From: Thamnaconus septentrionalis
Lineage: Eukaryota; Chordata; Actinopteri; Tetraodontiformes; Monacanthidae
Length of the DNA stretch: 64,000 bases
NCBI GenBank assembly: GCA_009823395.1
Contig: CM020518.1
Location: 15,134,501 to 15,198,500, forward strand
Direction of reading: 5' to 3'
Shown: positions 1 through 9,805 of the stretch, in pieces
Layout of the letters: each line of letters opens with the position of its first letter
Numbering within the stretch: the first letter of the stretch is position 1
Notes under the pieces: generated by a model
The model's database searches: none
What the model was told of the DNA's origin: nothing
The model's input: only the letters and a program-made list of their open reading frames with translations
Translations under genes and position numbers: made by a program

Positions 1-729
1 GTGTCACCCAGCAAGAAGCAAACCCGGCGAAAAACAATTTGGGGGAAACTATGCCTTTAAAAGGTCACTGTGAGTGCATCTTGCTGTTGTTCCCAAATAT
101 TCAATACATGTGTTGCATCAATGCATTTACCAGCTAACTGACCACAATTACATATATATATTACATACATTACCACATACATCATTCCTGGTGATTGAAC
201 TTAATAATTGTGCCTCGCTCACCACGTTTTTATTTTCGTTCAGGAAACACAAACACCCATTTTCACTTCTTTCATTTATTTTTAGCTGACAGCCCTTTCG
301 GAATTGAAATGTATTCATCGCTGGCCGTAGCGTTAGCCGGCCTCTGGCAACCGCTGTGAGCAGGGCCTGAGGGGATGAACGATCTCCCCCCCAAAACATC
401 CAGTCTTTTTGCGGAATAAAATCCTTGCATGCACATTAAATGCAGATTTGAGTCAATATTTCACCTTTTTTGGCATCAGAAAAGATATACTGAGGGCCTC
501 ACCAACCAGCTTGTGTAGCACAATGCATTAGATAGCAATTTTTTGTAAACTTGGGAAAGATATCGCGCTTAATAAATCCGATGCTGAAAGGATTTAGAGG
601 CATCTAATGGGACCTTAGAGTAAATTCTCCAGGCGTAAGTGTTTTATACATTACCAAGCCTTTCCTTCCACTTGTATGGATACAACAAACAAACAAACAA
701 ACAAACAAAAAAACATTAGCTATTAGGAG
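1..729. other. Low-copy sequence, no gene seen
   Basis: Only short chance reading frames are present. I see no splice-flanked exon, no RNA gene and no recognisable transposon. A short (CAAA)n tract (about 684-714) is the only simple repeat. Confidence 0.6.
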
Positions 730-1040
730 TGGTGATGTGCATTTCTATATCGTTATCGATAAGGATAAATCAATCCCTAATCACAGTAAAATATTGTATC
801 GATAATTCTAAGAAAAATATCGATATTTACTTTTGACCACGGCCGCGACGACTTACTTCCGAGTACTGTAACGCACCAAAGCCCACTGCAGCTGCGCAGT
901 GGCAGTGGCAGTCGGCACGCAGTGCACGACGTCACATGCACGCAGCACACAGCAGAGAAATAGCGGCGGCTGCAGAGTCAGACTCGTCGGTGAAGAAAAA
1001 GAAACTGTGTGGGCCCAGGCCAAAATAATAAACAAAACTC
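730..1040 (+). mobile_element. Possible hAT-like DNA transposon terminus (decayed)
   Basis: The segment opens with several ATCGATA-type motifs (about 748-830), a texture common at the ends of fish hAT elements, and passes into a GC-rich stretch. That stretch could encode a short lysine-rich peptide near 965-1020 (it reads ESDSSVKKKKLCGP), which resembles an element first exon. No opposite terminus or 8-bp target duplication was found, so the family is a guess from motif style. Confidence 0.3.
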
Positions 1041-1918
1041 CAACTAACTCGAGCTGAGAACTGACTAATGAAAGAAAGAGAACCCAAATACATAAATACT
1101 AAACTCCCTAAATAGTTAATAAAACAGGAGAAAAAGGGGAACAAAGAAAGTGGCAGCCCACCCGTACGACTAACACAGGTTCAGAACTAAACTAAGGGGT
1201 TGGGAGCGGAGGAGGGATGACCGTCGGCTGGCTTGACTGCTCCTCCTTTTCTGCTGTGGGCCGTCCAATCAGCAGCCGAGATCCAGAACCGCACCTGCAA
1301 CGCGTCATCCACTCATCGACACATACACACACAGAGAGAGAGACACCTAGACGCACTCGTGGGTCATAACAGTATCATTTACTGAAAATAGATACATTAC
1401 ATACAAGTATTGGAGATTATTTTTTGCAGATGAAGAGTCCTGATAAGAATAAAACTGAAATATATTTCTTTCTGATTGATGAGTCATTCACCCCAACCAT
1501 TCTGGCGACTAAATTAGTTGGCAATTTATTGTTTGATTGCAGAAGTTAATGTGACATCACGGGCCCCAACACCACACGTTATAATCACAGGCGCGTTAGT
1601 TTGTTAGTTTACAGTGTGTTTTTGTAACACAAGATGAGATCCTGTGAACTTTAAATGCCAGTTTGTAATCAAAATCCACCATCAAAGCCCACGGAAAAGA
1701 CAATACAGCACATTACGACAAAAACACTCTTGATTAAACCCCGATTAGTATGCAAATTGCTCCAACAGGTCTGTTTTATGCAATTTGTATTCTCTTTTTC
1801 TTTTGATGGAAAGAGGAAATGAGACAGGATAAATGTTAATGTTAGTGATGCATGCATGATGCAGGTCTACATGCTTTGTTGAAAAAGTAAAGATGTAGTG
1901 TGTGCTACTAACTAACCA
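1041..1918. other. Low-copy sequence, no gene seen
   Basis: AT-rich sequence with a short CA/GA-rich patch near 1320-1350. It abuts the 3'-truncated end of the gypsy element, but I see no reverse transcriptase, integrase or second LTR here. Confidence 0.55.
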
Positions 1919-2656
1919 CTAACCTCCAACTGTCTGACTCCTCCCCCTCGTAAAGGATGTCATTGTGTAGGCCCTACACAATGACAGTGCATACACTGAC
2001 CCACCTATTCGGGTGGTTTGATTATCAGAAGTTAAGACCTTTGTGTACAAAGACTTTAAAACAGGATCAGAGTGTTGTAACATGGAGATGTTTCCTGGCA
2101 CTTGCCACTTAACATCTGAGACATCGTTTTCAGGCATTTCACAAGATACAGGGGTACCCACATGCTTCTCTAGTCGCCGTTGCCAACGGGTCTTTCTGGG
2201 CCCTTTGGTTCCAGCCTTAAACAGACTATCACACAAGTCTGGCAGAGGCTGTAACCCTGATTGGACTTGTGCTTTGGTCTGGGACCTTGTCATGACAAAG
2301 CAAGATACATGCATTTTCTGGCCAGCCACAGGTTCATGAGCTTTACCAGGACCTTTAACCCCACTTAAAAAGTCATATAGTACAGACAAATCCCGCCCCA
2401 AAAGCATTGTTACTGCTAACTTCTCCACCACCCCCACTGTCTTCAGATACTTTTGCCCATCTACTTCAACCGTAAGCTCTACCTGTGGCTCTGGGTTACA
2501 ATCACCATGTACACACAAAACCTCAGTTTGTTGACTGTAATCAATAACACAAGGTACCCAGCTTTTCTTTATAAAAGACATGGAGCTACCAGAATCCAGA
2601 AGAGCAGTTAGAGGTTTCCCATTAACTTTTACTGGAACAGATCGAGACTCTCCCTC
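1919..2656 (-). pseudogene. Retrotransposon aspartic protease and C-terminal linker (gypsy pol/gag-pol remnant)
   Basis: This is the protease region of the gypsy element. The catalytic motif reads LLDSGSS, with the D-S-G triplet at 2596-2588, and the second conserved signature reads MLLGRDL about 70 residues later. Both are where a pepsin-like retropepsin monomer should have them. A long open frame continues through a charged linker (it contains MTRSQTKA) and ends at 1919 before any reverse transcriptase. The frame is shared with the zinc knuckle upstream, apart from one in-frame TGA near 2688. The retained catalytic motif suggests moderate age. The last 70 bases include a 27-nt palindrome (1959-1985). 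Confidence 0.8.
1959..1985. repeat. Perfect palindrome, 13-bp arms with 1-nt centre
   Basis: Arm 1959-1971 is the exact reverse complement of arm 1973-1985, around a single C. It lies at the truncated 3' end of the gypsy fragment. Confidence 0.9.
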
Positions 2657-2689
2657 CCCATCCCGGTAGTCACTCTGCTCCCCTTGTCA

Positions 2690-3068
2690 AGGCACATAAC
2701 ACAGCCCAGCCAATTTTGGCCTCTTCAGAGTGCATACACATGCCTTATGTCCCTGCTGCTGACAATGATAACATACCAGTGTCCTAGTAAAGGACTGTGC
2801 TGTGTGTCCCTTGTCATTTCCCCCCCCGATTACCTTCAAAGGTTGATGGCACAATGTCCCTGGGGCGGTTGTAGTCCCTGGTCTCCACCCGTATTAGCCA
2901 AGACGGGGCTCCCTTCCTGGCGTTCAGATATAGCTTCGCCAACTTTCCTGCCGTCAGTCCATCCTCAGGTTCATGCTCTCGCATCTGCTCCAGGATGATG
3001 GTCTCCCCCAGCTGCTTCTTGGTCCTCAGCTCTGGACGCATCTAGCGACGGTAGAGGCCCTTCAGCCA
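2690..3068 (-). pseudogene. Gypsy gag C-terminal part: SCAN-like capsid half and CCHC zinc knuckle
   Basis: On the minus strand the frame runs from LKGLYRR through an in-frame TAG (a likely former Trp codon) into MRPELRTKKQLGETIILEQ. This matches the helical SCAN/capsid C-terminal fold, followed by EPEDGLTAGKLAKLYLNAR. A stretch after IILEQ seems shorter than usual, so one helix may be deleted. A frameshift, probably in the C-run near 2820, leads to a nucleocapsid knuckle CYHCQQQGHKACVC (2773-2732) with exact C-X2-C-X4-H-X4-C spacing. In a working element this part assembles capsids and binds genomic RNA. The stop and frameshift make it non-functional. Confidence 0.8.
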
Positions 3069-3297
3069 GTGGTAGATTTTGGTCATGAATCGCACTTTGG
3101 GAGCTGCAATGGGATACTCTTCTGGAAGAAATAGTTGAAGTTTAAATCTGTCTCCTTCGAAAGGAGAGTCTTGTGGACCATTGATGTCCACATGGAAGTA
3201 GCGTGCGTTTCATGAGGTGTGGCCGTGATCCCGGGGACAGGCTCCGCCATCAACCGCTGCGTCTCATTTATATAATCCTACGAGGCAACCCGGACAT
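3069..3297 (-). pseudogene. ube2n: Captured ube2n (Ubc13, E2 ubiquitin-conjugating enzyme) fragment
   Basis: Conceptual translation gives GLPRRII, then ETQRLMAEPVPGI, then [16 protein letters not shown] and [19 protein letters not shown], ending at IYH. These align in order with about residues 1-77 of Ube2n, the E2 that builds K63-linked ubiquitin chains with Uev partners. The match stops inside the HPN motif, so the catalytic cysteine (Cys87 in human) and the C-terminal half are absent. There is one extra-base frameshift near 3265 and a small deletion near 3207-3214. No intron separates the first about 10 codons from the rest, so the source looks like spliced RNA. There is no poly(A) tail. 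The last frame runs without a break into the gag SCAN-like half at 3068. It cannot encode an active enzyme. Confidence 0.88.
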
Positions 3298-3331
3298 CTT
3301 GTGTTAGCTATTATATATATATATATACTTT

Positions 3332-3740
3332 TTAGCCGTGGACTTGCCTTCTCTTCAGGCTGTGGGAGATTGACTGGTCCATGTCGAGTTGGTCAGATCT
3401 TCTGGGTCCTGGTGTTGGAAGATCCAGTCTGGGGCTCCCTTCATCGGCAGTGGCGGCCGCCAGTGCAATCCGTAGGCCCCAGAGCTCTTCCTGGAGAAAA
3501 TCATCTCTCTTCTGCTTGGTGGTCAAAAAACCCCTGAAGAGGTCCATCAACTCTGATGTTGACAGATTGCCTTTGGCAGACAGGTTTTGGGTTTCGCTCC
3601 TTGTGCCTCAAAACCTTGTGTCTCTTCAGTTGCCGTTTCCCACTCATCCTCATACTTCACCAGTGACTGCTTCCTTTGCGATCGCAGTCCAGGTCTTGTT
3701 GATTTGGTTCCTTTATCTAATATCCTGCTACCAAACCGCA
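3332..3740 (-). pseudogene. Gypsy gag N-terminal region
   Basis: Starting just inside the primer-binding site, the minus strand encodes a charged N-terminal stretch (to about 3550) and then MDLFRGFLTTKQKRDDFLQE, a helical segment typical of gag N-termini of fish gypsy elements. A Pro/Arg-rich linker follows (PTPGPRR). The two parts lie in different frames, so at least one frameshift is present. The frame ends at 3332. About 35 AT-rich bases, including a short (TA)n, then separate it from the ube2n fragment. The capsid N-terminal segment expected next is absent. Confidence 0.6.
3724..3733 (-). other. Primer-binding site, probably initiator tRNA-Met
   Basis: The minus strand reads TGGTAGCAGG directly inside the LTR end. 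The complement of the initiator tRNA-Met 3' end begins TGGTAGCAG, so 9-10 bases fit. This fixes the element's orientation and the LTR boundary. Confidence 0.65.
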
Positions 3741-4436
3741 TGTTCGTTTAATGAAGAAAAGAAGACAAGGCAAATCTTATGAAGTTTTAGTGAAAAGAAG
3801 GACAAGACATTTGTTGCAGAGATCTGATGGAGAGATCTCTGGAGTCGAGTCCTGGCCGTCGCCGGAGTCAGACTGACTCCTTTCTCCCAAGAAAGTCCTT
3901 AAATGCAAAGACAAACAATCTGATTCCTAATTTGAATGTCTTCTCAAGTGTCGTCCTTTGATTGGCTGTCCATTCTTCACCCTTCAGTTCCTGGGTGTTA
4001 ATGTCATTATTTGTGATGAGGAAGCAAGTCCTTATTTGGCCGTGAGCCAAATTGTCCATCCTTCCCTCCGGTGTGACCTGTTGAAACCATTCGCGGCAAG
4101 ACAAGCCTGAGGTCACAAGTTCCCATCCCTGTGACTGGATGGGTCGCAAACTTTATGAGGGTTGTAAAGGCAATTCCTTCAGATGACCACTCTCTGGTCA
4201 CCCCAGGTCACTGTTCATGAGGCTTAATTAGTTATACAGTCTTTGCTCACAAGGTTTTCAGCACCCCCAAGGCACTGGTCATGTTCATCAAATATACACC
4301 AAAGCACTACATATAGTAAATTTCAATACTTTTAAACATTCAACTCAATGTAATAATTCCAACATATAAATGTAATGTTACCGATATAATAACACAATAT
4401 ACTATGATGCATGATGTTAAATGTCTGATTCCAACA
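3741..4436 (-). repeat. 5' LTR of the gypsy element (about 696 bp)
   Basis: On the minus strand it begins TGTTGGAATCAG (4436) and ends in CA (3742-3741), eight bases before the putative tRNA-Met primer site. TG...CA ends are the norm for LTRs. No second LTR lies in the window, so age from LTR divergence cannot be estimated and the 5' boundary is inferred. Confidence 0.6.
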
Positions 4437-4512
4437 GTCTCTTCCTAAAAGCCCGCTCTGGCTTGCGACTGGCCATCCCACCACTGCCAAAGGCTGAAGG
4501 CTGAAGGTTGCT

Positions 4513-4518
<6 letters not shown>

Positions 4519-4553
<35 letters not shown>
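4519..4553. repeat. (TA)n microsatellite
   Basis: About 17 uninterrupted TA units. A short non-repetitive segment (4440-4518) separates it from the LTR. Confidence 0.95.
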
Positions 4554-4555
<2 letters not shown>

Positions 4556-4556
<1 letters not shown>

Positions 4557-4995
4557 TGGAGTCACTGAAGCAGATTGAGGTGTTTATTTACAAAAAAGAA
4601 ATGTGACCACCAAGCCCCTCCCTCTGGACCAACCCACAGTGAGCAGGTAAATAACAAAAATTGCCAATAAAGGGTATTTAAGCACCAGCAGAGGCTCTCT
4701 GCCATTGCACTCAACAAACCCCCGCCTCAACCTATGAACCCTATAATCATCCCACAACACCACTAATTAAAGATTACGGCACCCCACATGGTATCCCCGG
4801 GTAGGCTATCAGCACACCGGTGCAGCTGGCTACTTCCTACTAGCTATAAAAGGGCCCCCTCAGCAACTGGGGAGGAGAGAGACAGCAGTCAACGTGTCCC
4901 ATCAGCAGACAATTACAAGTATGAGTATTTTCTGAATAAATAACTGGTTTAAAGAACTAGTGTGTGTCTACTTGAAAGGTATGACTGCGGGGTGT
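4556..4995 (+). promoter_or_regulatory. LTR-like segment with TATA box and poly(A) signal
   Basis: A consensus-like TATA box (CTATAAAAGG, about 4843-4852) is followed by a GA-rich stretch. About 90 bases downstream there is an AATAAA signal (about 4936) and a short tail. This promoter, then short R, then poly(A) layout is typical of an LTR (U3-R-U5). No internal coding region or partner LTR was found, so it may be a solo LTR or a stray promoter. Confidence 0.35.
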
Positions 4996-5142
4996 TAATG
5001 CGGGGTGTAAATATTCAGGTTTTGATTTAGCTGTGATCCGTGCACTCACCACAACGACAGAGGGAAATGTGAGTGTGGTACCAGTGATAATGTGCTGAGT
5101 GCCATGTGTTGCCAGTCCTCGGTGACGGGCCTCTGTCAAAAG

Positions 5143-5178
<36 letters not shown>

Positions 5179-5179
5179 C

Positions 5180-5233
<54 letters not shown>
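5143..5233. repeat. (GATA)n microsatellite, about 90 bp
   Basis: About 22 GATA units with one GACA interruption near 5177. GATA/GACA (Bkm-type) arrays are common in vertebrates and sometimes enriched on sex chromosomes. One array alone proves nothing about that. Confidence 0.97.
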
Positions 5234-5528
5234 CCTCAATTTCATTACCTGTGTTGTGTTGTTACGTATATGTTTGTTGGTCTTTTTAATGCTGATGTGT
5301 TTCATGTATTTTTTTTTTAATAAGTCTTGTTTTTGATCCTGTCAAGCCATTGGTTTTTCCTGCTGTTTCTGACTCGTGCATATCCTGTGTATTCCTAGTA
5401 TCTGTATCCACTGATTACCTTTTTTTTTTTAACTACCCCCCTCCCAATAAAAAGCGAACACACAAAAAAAAAACAAAATCAAAAACAAAAAAAAACTGCC
5501 TCTTAGTCTTGTCTTTGTGGGAGCATGG
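5234..5528. other. Low-complexity A/T-run sequence, no gene seen
   Basis: Contains T-runs (5311, 5421) and an A-rich tract (5463-5496). No coding or mobile-element signature. Confidence 0.55.
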
Positions 5529-5615
5529 CATTGGTCCGACTTCCCCTAACCCTAACCCTAATGGGAGGTCGGACCAATGTACAATTTGTCTAACTAATGG
5601 GAGGTCGGACTAATG
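5529..5615. repeat. Hairpin with telomere-motif loop plus a direct repeat of one arm
   Basis: Arms 5529-5545 and 5563-5579 are reverse complements over 17 bases, with one G-T type mismatch. The loop (5546-5562) consists of CTAACC-type telomere units. The second arm with its flank (5559-5579) recurs as a direct repeat at 5595-5615 with one change in 21. Confidence 0.9.
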
Positions 5616-8600
5616 GGCAGTTCACCTCTTTGTAGTTTCCAACTCAGTCAATACCCTTCATATATTCTGCATTGAGTATTTTCTTAGATTAACAATTTTC
5701 CTCTAATACACATTTGTTTATTTTTCACAAAGCTGGGCTTTCACTACAAAAGAGTCAAGTTTTCTTGAGTCCTGATTTTCCTCTACGGACAGACAATCAT
5801 CCATCCTGCTCTGAGCCAATCATTGCCCTGTTTTGTAATATTTCCATTCACTGAGTCACATTTCCAAGCTCCATCATCACACTTAGTGATGAAATTGAAC
5901 TATCTTGTTTTATATCAATTACATTTTTAAACATTTAGGTATTTAAAAATCTTCAACAATAACCAGGAGGGACATCGAGGCAGGAGGGCCGGTGTTGTTG
6001 AGTGGACTGGATGTATTAAAATGGAAAAGTCTTGTCGAATCCAGGCAGGATCACAGCTGCAATAATAACCCCCCGTCTTCCCCGTCATTACAACTGCAAA
6101 TGTATTCACCGGCTCTGTTGTTTACAACTGCATCTCCTTTTCCCGTGTGATCGGAATACATGCAGTCCCATGAAGTGTTGCATTCCGCCGACCGACACAA
6201 TAATCTCGAAAATTCCGTTGTATAAATTGTGCTGCCATTTCCATACAAAACATGGAAGCAGCGCTTGCTTGAGATCATAGAGAAGAAGATCCTATATAGA
6301 CTCCCCTGTGTGCATGATTCACCCACTGTTGGAATCAGGTAGGAATTTCAAAAAACACCTGTTTTACGAGTCCAGATTTTTTTTTTTTTTTTCAGATGCG
6401 CGGACTCAAGGCCTGTCTCGCCCTGGTGTCAGATTTAGTTTCCCCTTCTTCTTCTTTCCATTCACAGTCCCAGAGGAGCCCCAGAGGTATCCTCGTGTTG
6501 GTTTTCTTTTGTAAGCACAGAGTGCTAAAGTCCCCTCTGGCCAAAGCGCTTATTTATACACTGCAACCACCCCATCCAACCGAACACACATTGTATTCTC
6601 TGCAGTGTCTATCGTTAAACAATATGCCACAGTGAAATACGTCTTTTAGCATTTTGCCCATTCTTGTGCTTCATGAGATGAGCGAATCTGTTTAGCAGAA
6701 GTATTTATGGGTTGTATGCAGAGTACGTCTGACTTTACTATCACTTCTTTTTGTGTATTGAGATTTAAAGAAAATATATTTTCATAGTTCACTTGTTAGT
6801 CCATGCCCCCAGCTCTTTTAATGGTGCCCCAGAGTGATGTTTTCATGAGTCATATCAGGTCAAGGATGGATTACCCACCAGGACAGTGGGGTCAAGTTTT
6901 ATGGGGTTTGCCAGGAAGCCTATAAAAGATTGACAATTTTCAAAAGTCAACGTGCGATACAGCGATAATCATTCCGATTGAATATTAACACATTCGTCCG
7001 CCTCCCTACTCCCTGTAAATTACAAGTGCCCCTTCAGCCTGTAACCCTCTCAAGGGCGTCTTTTTGGGTCTTGTGATAGTGGCAATGAAAATAGTCGGAC
7101 AGGGTGTCCGCGTAAGGTGTTCGATATTTCCTCAAACTAAGATGATGACATTGGTGTCCACCACTCAGTATTCCTTACACGACTTGAGCATTACAGTCCC
7201 ATTCTCCAGCAATTTAATGCTACCCAGTAGGGACAAGACATTCCTTTGACTTGTGAGCGATGCCACAATCCAAGGCGGTGGTTTTCGTTGTGCCAGCCAA
7301 CAAGCTCTAGTGAGTAATTGTCACCAGATTCAAACTTTGCTGATGAATTGGCTAAATGCGGCAGGTACAGCCCTAAGTATTCCGAAGGATAGGTTCACTT
7401 TGTGTCGGCTCTCAGAGCATTTTAAGCTCTACAAAACACAGGGAAAAAAAGAAAAAAAGAAAAACCCTGATGCTGTAATTGACAAAAAAAAGAAAAGAAA
7501 AAGGAAAATTAAGCCTCTGAGTTCCCTGGCTTTTTTGTTTTAAATTGAAATTGTAAGGAAAAGGATATATGTGTGTGAGTGTATATATATATACTCATTT
7601 ATTTACTATTTTGATTGTTTGTATTCGAGATTTAAGAACTTTACTTGTCAAATGCTCACGCTGGATGTGCACTGAATTGACACTGTATTGTTCCTATTGG
7701 TGTTTTAGCTTGTCTGACAAGTGTAATGGTCACTTTGGTTTGGGCCTACTGCACTGTTAAGGAGCAGAACATTTCTCTACCAAAATACTTACAATAGGGC
7801 AGGTTCCGCTCCTTTAGGGAACAGGAAATAATGTTTTCCGTCCCTCCATGTATGGATGCAGCATAAGAATATAGCCGTTTAAACTACAAAAAGAAAAGTT
7901 CAGGAAAAGTCTTGTCCATGTCCAGATTGATTATCTCTACAATAAGCTCCCCCTTATTAGCGCTGTTTTAGAGAGTGTAAAACCAACACTGTGATTACTG
8001 GATCAATAAGTGTCAAGGCTTTACTCAAAGGGATATTTCGATGACACTGTAAGTTTACACATTTCCTTCAAATCCATGTAGTTGTTTAAAAGGTATTTCA
8101 CTCAATATTTGCATCCAAGACTTTGACTAAAATGTCCACTGTAGCCTCATTTTTAGGCATTGGTGATTCCCCCAACCCGTATTTTGTTTTTAATTGTCAC
8201 AGGCATCCATTGAATGGAAAGGAAAAAAAAACAAAAAAATCACCTGTATGAATTTAAAACAGCCCCGTGTGAACAATGACTTTAATGTAAGGTTGATTGC
8301 CCCTTCAAGAGTCAGTCAAGGGATGCATCTCACATATACCGATTGAATAAGGGCAGCCTCCAAAATGATAAGCAAATATTTCCTACATATCCTACACATG
8401 TATTCCTAAACGCTGCTGCTGCGTCTTTGTGATTCTGGTAGAATCCTTACTTGCAGAGCAGGATTGTTTTGCTAGGCAGGATTAACATGACATCCATATT
8501 AATGTAAAGCCTTCACACATGTGGCGTGTCCATTGTGAGATTGCAGATGAATGATGTCACAGAATCAGATCATCTAAAGACGGGGGGCCTTCTATTTGTG

Positions 8601-8719
8601 ATGCAAACCATGCTGTTGGGAGTATCTCCAGAGCTCAGGTAACGCTCAAAATAGAGGCACTGAAAATGAAGTAAAATCAACCTGTACAACTGTGCAAAAG
8701 TTCTACACAATATGGTATT
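5616..8719. other. Low-copy sequence, no supported gene
   Basis: No recognisable protein or RNA gene. It contains an exon-like patch at 6366-6530 (pyrimidine tract with AG, an ATG frame, a second pyrimidine tract with CACAG, then a GTAAGC donor-like site). It also contains purine-rich tracts at 7441-7510 and 8218-8240. I could not identify any product. Confidence 0.5.
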
Positions 8720-8743
8720 CAGCTATTTATTTAAAATGGACAG

Positions 8744-9420
8744 TTGTTTTGGTAGTCGGCCGCGCTTCTCCGCGCATGTGATGGCGGGTGCGCACACTTC
8801 TCCGCACACGCTTCTCCACACATGCATCGGCACTGCTCCAAGGTGCGCCTCAGCAGGTGAGCGCAATCACACTAATTGGTAGCTCATGCCACAAGATAAC
8901 AACAGAGACTTACTAGTCATTTGGCTGAGTAAGACGGAGCTGAGGACAGCAGGAACATTCAGACAACTCAAAACACAAAAAAGGACTGGGGAAAAAGACT
9001 CAAACAAAAAGGGCTACCGGTAAGCTCTTGGTTCTGAAAATGAATGAATGTTTGTTTAATTTGTAAAACAAATAGTGGTCCAATTAGTTTGCTTAAAACC
9101 TTTTAAAAATAGATAAACTGAAGTGTGATAAGTTAGTATTTAAAATATATCAAATTTCACTTTATTAAATTACAAGATAAAAATGTGTATTTCTGCTCAA
9201 ATGTGCGTGTTAAATCTGCAGTAAAATCTGTTTACAATACTTGATTTAATTTAAGTAAAATGTGCGATTAAAATTTACTTAGTTTTACCAAATTAAATAC
9301 ACTTACCTGAAATAGTTTTTAAATATAGTTATCTTGTAAGACATTAAAATTTAATTTACATTGGTTTTATTCATTTTATGTTTAAAGGTTTTTCGCCTTT
9401 ATCGTCACTGGTTAAATAAA
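8744..9420 (+). repeat. Possible 5' LTR/leader of the BEL/Pao element
   Basis: This lies directly upstream of the BEL/Pao gag remnant. It has three imperfect copies of a CTTCTCCRCRCATG-like unit near 8763, 8794 and 8809, and a late AATAAA-containing stretch (about 9413). The TG start at 8744 and the exact end are guesses. No matching 3' LTR was found. Confidence 0.3.
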
Positions 9421-9805
9421 CCAAGGCTGAGTGGATTCCTATGTCTTGTGGAGTCCTTCCTTTGTCAAGGGTGGGAAACCATGGCAATGTAGAAGACACT
9501 TGACAGAAAGTGTCACTTTTATGATAGAGAAAACAATAACGCAGAGTGACTCAGGGATCTTGGAAAAGAGTGTCCGTATTATGCAAGCTGGGTCAATGTC
9601 AGGTGATCAGTTAGCTGGGCAACGAGGCATGGATTCAGTCTGTGCACAAAGGACTTAGAAATGAGAGAGATTGCTGCTAGATACCTAAACAAAAGTGATG
9701 AGACAGTGAGTGAAATAGACAGTGCACTATAGAGTGAAAAACAGCCATCTGCAAATGTGGAAGCCTGAAGCATAAAGCCTGCTGTCCGTCAGCCAAAGAG
9801 AGCAA

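Larger units (their letters stand above)
1919..4436 (-). mobile_element. Truncated Ty3/gypsy LTR retrotransposon with SCAN-like gag (Gmr1-like)
   Basis: Read on the minus strand the order is: LTR (4436-3741), a primer-binding site resembling the initiator tRNA-Met complement, gag N-terminus, a ube2n-derived insert, SCAN-like capsid half, CCHC zinc knuckle and aspartic protease. The sequence then stops at 1919 with no reverse transcriptase, RNase H, integrase or 3' LTR. The SCAN-like capsid segment points to the Gmr1-like gypsy group, from which vertebrate SCAN domains are thought to derive (established knowledge). Frameshifts and stops make it non-functional. The family call rests on protease, knuckle and capsid motifs, not on reverse transcriptase. 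Confidence 0.82.

Noticed and set aside
3069..3297. A functional ube2n gene or exons
   Set aside because: Two frame breaks, a missing first intron, no catalytic Cys region, and a position inside a retrotransposon gag.
5143..5233. CRISPR-like array
   Set aside because: It is a 4-bp microsatellite without spacers, in a vertebrate-type genome.
5546..5562. A chromosome end
   Set aside because: Only about three telomere units, inside a hairpin with ordinary sequence on both sides.
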